A stretch of 8,930 nucleotides of DNA from Planctomycetota bacterium (GTDB lineage: Bacteria > Planctomycetota > UBA1135 > GCA-002686595). The stretch covers positions 1-8,930 of the forward strand of contig JAKVCE010000071.1 in assembly GCA_022447405.1 (NCBI GenBank). The letters run 5' to 3'. This document shows, piece after piece, positions 1 to 4,939 of the stretch. Positions within the stretch are counted from its first letter, which is position 1. Each line of letters starts with the position of its first letter. A model generated the notes under the pieces. The model was not told where the DNA came from. It was given only the letters and a program-made list of their open reading frames with translations, and did not search any database. Made by a program: the position numbers and the translations under genes.

Positions 1-216
1 GTCCGCGGCGATCATCTATGATGCATCAGCTCGTAGGCCGTGCTGCGCGGAGTCCCCAAATGCTCCCCCAAGGACCTAAAAATACAAAATTCCCAACTTC
101 TTTTGAGCTCAAAACGAGGGTGGCTCCCAAACCCAAAATAGACCGTACAGGCGGGGGGAGACGGCCGCGAGGGGCCGGTCGGGCGCGGGCAGAAGCACAA
201 GTTCCAGCTCAATGCT
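1..216. other. Left-end region without a convincing gene; AT-rich patch before rho
   Basis: I see no supportable gene here. Positions 61-140 are about 44% G+C by my hand count, and 71-120 about 38%, clearly below the GC-rich DNA that follows. One plus-strand frame is open from the window edge to a TAA at 77-79 and could be the tail of an upstream gene, but it matches nothing I know. Another frame is open from 3 to 317 but overlaps the true Rho frame and looks like a shadow after 217. The Rho frame has stops at 19-21, 34-36 and 139-141. The patch could be the rho leader or promoter, or foreign or misjoined sequence. I found no well-spaced -35/-10 pair and no Shine-Dalgarno sequence. Confidence 0.5.
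101..114. repeat. Perfect 14-bp palindrome TTTTGAGCTCAAAA
   Basis: The 14 bases are exactly self-complementary, and the symmetry ends at both flanks (C at 100 and C at 115). It sits in the AT-rich patch about 100 bp upstream of the readable Rho frame. A two-fold symmetric site of this size in a leader could be an operator for a dimeric regulator. It has no loop, so it is unlikely to be an RNA terminator. Function is inferred from position only. Confidence 0.4.
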
Positions 217-1131
217 GTGGACAAGATCGACGGAATGGACCCCAAGGAGGTCAAGCGGACGAAGAATTTCCGCGACCTCACCTCGATCGATCCGGACTTC
301 CACTACGCGACGGGTGACATCACGGACAACGGCTCGATGAGGGTGGTCGACGTGATCTCGCCGATCGGCCGTGGTCAGCGCGCTCTGATCGTGGCTCCGC
401 CTCGCTCCGGAAAGACGACCCTCCTGAGGGAGTTCGCCGCCGGCATCGAGCAGGGCTATACCGACGTCCACCTCTTCGTACTGCTCGTCGACGAGCGCCC
501 GGAGGAGGCCACCGATTGGGTCCGCTCCACGAAGGGCACGGTCTTCGTCTCCACGACTGACGAGACCCCCAAGAATCACGTCCAGCTCTCAGAGGCTGTC
601 TGGAAGCGCTGCCAGCGCTTGGTTGAGCTGGGTGAGGACGTGGTCCTCATCATCGACTCCATCACGCGCTTGGCGCGGGCCTACAACAACCACAAGGGCA
701 CCAGCGGGAAGACCATGTCAGGCGGGCTCGACAGCCGGGCTATGGAGCGGCCGCGGCAGATCTTCGGCAGCGCCCGGAACACGGAGACAGCGGGGAGCCT
801 GACGATCGTCGGGACCACCCTCGTAGACACCGGCAGCCGGATGGACCAGATGATCTTCGAGGAGTTCAAGGGGACGGGGAACATGGAGCTCGTCCTGAAC
901 CGGAAGCTCGCAGATCGACGGATCTTCCCCGCCATCGACATCGAGAAGTCGGGGACGAGGAAGGAGGAGAAGCTCTTCACGAGCCAGCGCCTCCGCAGGG
1001 TCACGACCCTCCGTCGGGTGCTGCTCAAGATGAACTTTGCCGAGGCCATGGAGCTCCTCATCACCAAGCTGGAGAACGTGGAGAAGACAGACGAGTTCCT
1101 CGAGAGATTCGATGTCGATCCTGAGGCCTGA
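217..1131 (+). CDS. rho: Transcription termination factor Rho, ATPase/translocase part; N-terminal RNA-binding domain missing
   Basis: Rho is a hexameric RNA-dependent ATPase that translocates on nascent RNA and releases RNA polymerase. From the GTG at 217, the 304 residues cover the whole C-terminal motor. They show Walker A APPRSGKTT (60-68), the catalytic DERPEE segment (92-97), Walker B ending DSITRLARAYN (147-157), the Q-loop region SGKTMSGG (163-170), the R-loop lysine in EEFKGTG (215-221) and the arginine-finger segment SGTRKEE (245-251). The C-terminal helices are typical of the family. Family members are usually about 400 residues or more, with an N-terminal OB-fold that binds RNA. 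That domain is absent: Rho-like sequence seems to run back to about 190 (KHKFQLNAVDKI), but the frame is stopped at 139-141. The 217 GTG and the 235 ATG both lack a Shine-Dalgarno sequence, so the start is not real evidence of the true N terminus. A decayed or truncated gene, a frameshift, or a bad join near 140-190 are all possible. The ATPase core looks intact. Confidence 0.9.
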   Translation: MDKIDGMDPKEVKRTKNFRDLTSIDPDFHYATGDITDNGSMRVVDVISPIGRGQRALIVAPPRSGKTTLLREFAAGIEQGYTDVHLFVLLVDERPEEATDWVRSTKGTVFVSTTDETPKNHVQLSEAVWKRCQRLVELGEDVVLIIDSITRLARAYNNHKGTSGKTMSGGLDSRAMERPRQIFGSARNTETAGSLTIVGTTLVDTGSRMDQMIFEEFKGTGNMELVLNRKLADRRIFPAIDIEKSGTRKEEKLFTSQRLRRVTTLRRVLLKMNFAEAMELLITKLENVEKTDEFLERFDVDPEA

Positions 1132-1153
1132 GGGAGCTAGGTTCTCTGTCTAA

Positions 1154-1170
1154 GGGGCGCAGAGCGCCCC
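1154..1170 (+). terminator. GC hairpin after rho, 7-bp stem, no U tract
   Basis: GGGGCGC (1154-1160) and GCGCCCC (1164-1170) are perfect inverted repeats with a 3-nt loop, 22 nt past the rho stop. No T run follows, so it does not meet the usual intrinsic terminator pattern. It ends 8 nt before the next start codon, so it could instead shield or tune initiation of the membrane glycosyltransferase, or help stabilise the rho mRNA 3' end. Confidence 0.35.
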
Positions 1171-1178
1171 AGCTGCCT

Positions 1179-2945
1179 ATGGGCGCCACGCGCTCCGAAA
1201 CCACAGAAGGGATCAACTCTCCGCCCCTCGGGCGGGCGGGTCCGCTCCTCTTGCTGCTCCTCTTGCCGCTAGCGCTCAGGCTGGCGCCGGTGGAGCACGG
1301 GCTGCCGCGTAGCTACGTCCCCGACACGCACGGTGTCCGCGCGGCCCTCGGGATGGTTCGGGATATGGACCCGGTCCCTCCGGTCGGGAAGTATTCGACC
1401 TACCCAAACCTCTTCCCTTACTCGCTGGTTCCCGCCTATGGGGTGGTCTTTGTCGGCGGCTTAGCGCTCGGCTCATGGGAGAACCCCGAGGAGTATGGGC
1501 AGGCGCTCCTCGACAGCCCAGGGCTACCAAACCTGATCGCGCGGATCGTGGTGGTCTTGTTCGGCGCGCTCACTACCTGGGTGGTCTTCAAGACCGCGCA
1601 GGCCGCAGGCTTGGGGGTCGGCGCGTGGTGCGCCGCGTGGCTCGTCGCCACATGCTGTCTGCACACGCACCTCTCGGTGCACGAGCGACCGTGGGTGCCC
1701 ATGGTGTTCTTCCAATCCCTCGGGCTCTGGGCAGCGGTCGCCTATGTGAAGTCGTCCAAGCCCCTACACCTCATCTGTTGCAGCGTCGCCGCTGGGCTCG
1801 CCTTCGCCTGCCACCAGTCCGGGCTCGGCACCTTCGCGCTCTGTGGCTTCGCTTGGCTCTTCGCCCTTCGGGAAGGGGTCGGCACCCAGACCCCTGGGCG
1901 TCGTTTCCTCATCGGGCTGGGCGCGCTCGCTGCAGGCTTGGCTGCTGCCGTCCTCCTCGGGCACCCCTACCTGCTCGTCCATGGAGACACGCCCACCGCC
2001 GCGGTGGTCGGCGGGAGCGGCTCGGACTTCTCCATCGGCGGTCAGGGGATCGTCCTCGCGCTGCGCTGGGAGTCGGTCACCTCGCTCCTCGCTACGCTCA
2101 TCTCCTATGACCCGATCTTGGTCCTCGCTGGACTCGCGGGGGTCGCGAGCGCGTGGCGGCGGCCAGGCCTCCGACCGGTCTGCGCCTTCGCGGCGATCTG
2201 GGCCCTCTTCTTCCTCACACAGCACAACGACCACGTGCGCTATCTCCTGCCGCTGACAGTCCTCCTCGCGCTCTTCGGGGGCGCGCTCTTGGAGCGGCTC
2301 TGGAAGCAGGGGGTGGCTGGCTTTGGGACCCTCCTCCTGCTCGGTCTGCCGCTCCTCCAAGCCGTGCGCTTCGTGCAGGTCCTCCAGTCCCCCGATGTGC
2401 GGGTCGAGGCTGAGGATCGCTTAGCGGAGCTTCCTGTGGATGCCTTGGTGGCGATCGATCGCTACGGGCCAGCCGCTGACCTAGACGGCGCCTCGCTCGA
2501 GCTCTTGCGGGAGCTCCGAGAGGCGCGTGGTGACAGCCTCCGCACCCGCGAGCTCTGGCGCATGAATCAGCTCGAGCGAGGAGATGCGAGGGCGGGAGTC
2601 CGCGCGCTCTTCGTGGAAGAGCTCATGAACTTTGATGAGCGCGAGGGCACCCTCAGCGTCCGCCCTGAGTACACAGAGCGAGGCGCTGATCCTGCGGCGC
2701 TCTTGCGAGGGCTCGGGGTCACTCACGTCCTCTTGGTCGACCGCATCTCGGGAGACGGGAGCTCGAACCTGCTCGCGCCCGCCCTGGGCGCGACGCGCGA
2801 GGTCTGGGAGCTCGACCCTTGGCGCGACGGCTGCGCCCCGGGCGAGGCGCGGCTGCCGCACGAGCTGCACCGTGCGGTGCGAACGCTGTGGTCCGTCGAG
2901 CGGCCCGGGCCCCGGATGCAGCTCGTTGAGCTCCTCGGAGCCTGA
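1179..2945 (+). CDS. Polytopic membrane glycosyltransferase, GT-C fold, PMT/ArnT (GT39-like)
   Basis: This 588-residue integral membrane protein probably moves a sugar from a polyprenyl-phosphate donor to an acceptor on the outer face of the cytoplasmic membrane. A Leu-rich first membrane helix (about 21-37) is followed by a loop carrying an aspartate (YVPDTHGV, D49), the usual place of the GT-C catalytic Asp. Further hydrophobic segments lie near 79-98, 118-138, 144-161, 172-190, 196-230, 242-266, 312-326, 333-347, 354-371 and 378-397. The segment DHVRYLLPLTVLLAL (351-365) is characteristic of this superfamily. Residues from about 400 to 588 are soluble and charged, as in many members. ATG 1179 is the first usual start codon after the in-frame stop at 1122-1124. 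No Shine-Dalgarno sequence is visible. It lies 47 nt after rho, and no partner gene reveals its substrate. The family call is good; substrate and acceptor are unknown. Confidence 0.75.
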   Translation: MGATRSETTEGINSPPLGRAGPLLLLLLLPLALRLAPVEHGLPRSYVPDTHGVRAALGMVRDMDPVPPVGKYSTYPNLFPYSLVPAYGVVFVGGLALGSWENPEEYGQALLDSPGLPNLIARIVVVLFGALTTWVVFKTAQAAGLGVGAWCAAWLVATCCLHTHLSVHERPWVPMVFFQSLGLWAAVAYVKSSKPLHLICCSVAAGLAFACHQSGLGTFALCGFAWLFALREGVGTQTPGRRFLIGLGALAAGLAAAVLLGHPYLLVHGDTPTAAVVGGSGSDFSIGGQGIVLALRWESVTSLLATLISYDPILVLAGLAGVASAWRRPGLRPVCAFAAIWALFFLTQHNDHVRYLLPLTVLLALFGGALLERLWKQGVAGFGTLLLLGLPLLQAVRFVQVLQSPDVRVEAEDRLAELPVDALVAIDRYGPAADLDGASLELLRELREARGDSLRTRELWRMNQLERGDARAGVRALFVEELMNFDEREGTLSVRPEYTERGADPAALLRGLGVTHVLLVDRISGDGSSNLLAPALGATREVWELDPWRDGCAPGEARLPHELHRAVRTLWSVERPGPRMQLVELLGA

Positions 2946-2955
2946 CTAGAGCTCA
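2927..2955. terminator. Inverted repeat across two convergent stop codons
   Basis: TGAGCTC (2927-2933) and GAGCTCA (2949-2955) are perfect 7-bp arms around a 15-nt loop. In the plus-strand RNA the stem can extend by one U-G wobble and one G-C pair (2925-2957). The loop holds the TGA of the membrane glycosyltransferase (2943-2945) and the reverse-strand TAG of the phosphoesterase (2946-2948). The two genes meet with no intergenic base, so any 3'-end signal must overlap coding DNA. No T tract follows on either strand, so a role as a bidirectional terminator or mRNA end stabiliser is only inferred. Confidence 0.35.
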
Positions 2956-4901
2956 GCCTGTACCCGAGCGCCGCCGAGGAGGAGCGGGTGCGCTCCCGCC
3001 GGGGAGGCGCCGTGTAGCCAGGGACCCATGGCCGCGTCGGCGTGCAGGAGGAGCAAGGTGTCCTCGTCTGTGCTGTGCCTGCGCGCCGGGGTGAAGCGCT
3101 CGCCTTCGTAGCGGGCGACCTTGGAGAGGCGCACCTCGTCCATGCGCCCGGAGTGATGATCCACCGCTGCGCCCTTGTTGTTCACGTCCGCGCCGATCGT
3201 GAGAGGAAGCGCGTTCAGCTTTCGTTCAGCGGGGGCGGAGGCGCGGCCTGAGAGCACGCCGTCTACGTAGAGGCGGACCTCAGCGCCGTCGTAGACGCCC
3301 GCGACGTGGTGCCACTTCCCAGGGTGGAGGAGGGCCTCGTCTGCGCTCGCGGTGCGGTACGCGCCGCCCAGGTACACGAGGAAGGAGGGGACGCCGTCGC
3401 TCGCGAAGAGGCCGTACTCGGACTGCTCGGTCTTGTTGATCAGGCCGCGGCGGCCGCCGTAGGCGTCGCCGTTGACCCAGGCCTCCAAGGTGAACGGGCC
3501 TTGGGGGAGCTGGACCTCGTCGGAGCCGATCTGGGCGGCGGCGCGACCGCTTAGGGCGAGGACGTGCTCGAGGTCGGGGGCGCTGGGCGCCTCCCAGGTA
3601 CCCGCGGAGAGCGGAACGCTGAAGCGCCTCGAGGGGACCGAGAAGCGGGCGGTGTCGCTCAGGTAGTCTGCGGCGACCTCGAGCTCTGGCAGGCGGAAGC
3701 CCGCGTCGAGCCCGGCGCGCGGTCTCGAGACCCTGAGCTCGAAGCTCTCCTCTGCTCCTGGCCCGAGCACGCCGTGCCAGTGGTCGGAGAAGCTCCAGAA
3801 GAGGTCATCAGAGATCGGCGTCACGGTGAAGTCGACCGGGCGGTTCGTGGGGTTCCGCACCGTCACGTCGACGGCCCCACGGACGCTGCCCCAGGCGTCA
3901 GGAGAGAGCTCGCTCGTGATCATCGGCTTGAGGTTGCGCGCTAGCCAGGCGGTCTGCTCTGAGACCTCCCGGGTGATCGCGCGTGGGTCTTGGGCTGATC
4001 CGACGGGGAAGGTGACGACGTCGATCCCGCCCTCGCGCACCGTGACCAGGTCGTAGTGGTGGAGGTAGCCGGCCTCTGGGACCACGCTGCCCTGGTTGGC
4101 GCCCGTCGTCGCCAGGGTGAAGTATTCGATCCCGTCGCGGGGGCCGACGTACTGCATCCTGTGGATGTGCCCTGCGAAGACAGCGCGCACGTTCCCAGCT
4201 CCAGCGAGGAGCTCGTGCACGCGGTCCCAGTCGTCGCCGTAGTTGCCGCGGTTCCAGCGCGGGTGGTGCAGGAAGACGAAGACGTGGTCTGCCTCGCTGG
4301 TCGTCCCCAGCGTGTCTCGCAGCCACTCGAACTGGACAGGGCTCATTCGCTGGCTGGACGCCTTGGTGTAGTCGCGCAGTCCCGTGTCAGGGTCGGGCTC
4401 GTCCGTGTAGAGGATGATGAACCAAGAGCCCTTGTGCTCGAAGGCGTACCAGAGCGGACCGAAGTGCTCCTCGTAGCGGTCCTCGTGCTCCTCGGGCGGC
4501 TTGCCTGGGCCGCGCCAGTAGACGTCGTGGTTGCCGGCGACGGGGAACCAGGGGCAGTCGAGCTGATCCATGATCCCGCGGTACTCGGTCATCTGCGCCA
4601 TCCACTCAGGCGTAGTGTTGTAGCCGTTGATGAGGTCGCCAACGGTCAGGACCATGTCCGGCCCGATGAGGTTGGTCTCGTCCACGGCCTGCTGGAGGAT
4701 GCGGACACCATCCGCCGGTCCACCTGTGCGGTCTGCGAAGACCGCGAATTGGAAGGAGGGCTCATCTAGGGGGAGCGTGAGCGGCCTGCCTGTCCGGCTC
4801 GTCAAGAAGCGCTCGTCTTGGGACACGAGCCCGGCGGTCACGCCCAGGAGGAGGAGCGGGAGCAGGCGAGCGGTCCATCGGGGGGAGGTGTTTCGTTCCA
4901 T
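2946..4901 (-). CDS. Exported calcineurin-like metallophosphoesterase with C-terminal LamG domain
   Basis: A predicted secreted or periplasmic metal-dependent phosphoesterase. From ATG 4901 it has 651 residues. A basic n-region and Leu-rich core (RLLPLLLLGVTAGLV, about 12-26) form a signal peptide. The phosphoesterase motifs follow in order: FADRTGG (D57), VGDLINGY (G88-D89), GNHD (123-126), FLHHP (H212-H213) and GHIH (244-247). Motif I has DR where the common form is DxH, a variant I recall from phosphoesterases beginning SDRTGG. A beta-rich linker (about 330-440) leads to a LamG/concanavalin-like domain (about 450-631) with FTLEAWV, KWHHVAGVYDG, VRLYVDG and GRMDEVRLSKVAR, which in this fold bind carbohydrate or protein. 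The alternative GTG start at 4943 overlaps the E1 stop as GTGA and adds 14 residues. Neither start has a Shine-Dalgarno sequence; I prefer the ATG because it gives a normal signal peptide length. It is the last gene of the minus-strand cluster. The substrate is unknown. Confidence 0.85.
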   Translation of the reverse strand: MERNTSPRWTARLLPLLLLGVTAGLVSQDERFLTSRTGRPLTLPLDEPSFQFAVFADRTGGPADGVRILQQAVDETNLIGPDMVLTVGDLINGYNTTPEWMAQMTEYRGIMDQLDCPWFPVAGNHDVYWRGPGKPPEEHEDRYEEHFGPLWYAFEHKGSWFIILYTDEPDPDTGLRDYTKASSQRMSPVQFEWLRDTLGTTSEADHVFVFLHHPRWNRGNYGDDWDRVHELLAGAGNVRAVFAGHIHRMQYVGPRDGIEYFTLATTGANQGSVVPEAGYLHHYDLVTVREGGIDVVTFPVGSAQDPRAITREVSEQTAWLARNLKPMITSELSPDAWGSVRGAVDVTVRNPTNRPVDFTVTPISDDLFWSFSDHWHGVLGPGAEESFELRVSRPRAGLDAGFRLPELEVAADYLSDTARFSVPSRRFSVPLSAGTWEAPSAPDLEHVLALSGRAAAQIGSDEVQLPQGPFTLEAWVNGDAYGGRRGLINKTEQSEYGLFASDGVPSFLVYLGGAYRTASADEALLHPGKWHHVAGVYDGAEVRLYVDGVLSGRASAPAERKLNALPLTIGADVNNKGAAVDHHSGRMDEVRLSKVARYEGERFTPARRHSTDEDTLLLLHADAAMGPWLHGASPAGAHPLLLGGARVQAEL

Positions 4902-4939
4902 AGTTCGGTTCGATGGTGGCTCGGCGATACGTGCGGGCG

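Noticed and set aside
12..281. Minus-strand open frame whose end (LGTPRSTAYELMHH) resembles the helix-turn-helix of excisionase-like proteins
   Set aside because: The similarity covers only about a dozen residues right before the stop. The rest has no domain, overlaps Rho antisense, and lacks the sequence that should follow the helix-turn-helix.
18..317. Plus-strand open frame as the missing Rho N terminus
   Set aside because: Its translation shows no OB-fold-like sequence. After about 217 it is an out-of-frame shadow of Rho. A short RRPRG stretch could fit a frameshift, but this is too little to call.
1764..2360. 198-codon minus-strand open frame inside the GT-C gene
   Set aside because: It is an Arg/Glu-rich antisense shadow expected in GC-rich coding DNA. 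The plus-strand frame gives a coherent membrane protein.
4056..4769. 237-codon plus-strand open frame opposite the phosphoesterase
   Set aside because: Antisense to the conserved metal-binding motifs, Val/Arg-rich with no recognisable domain.
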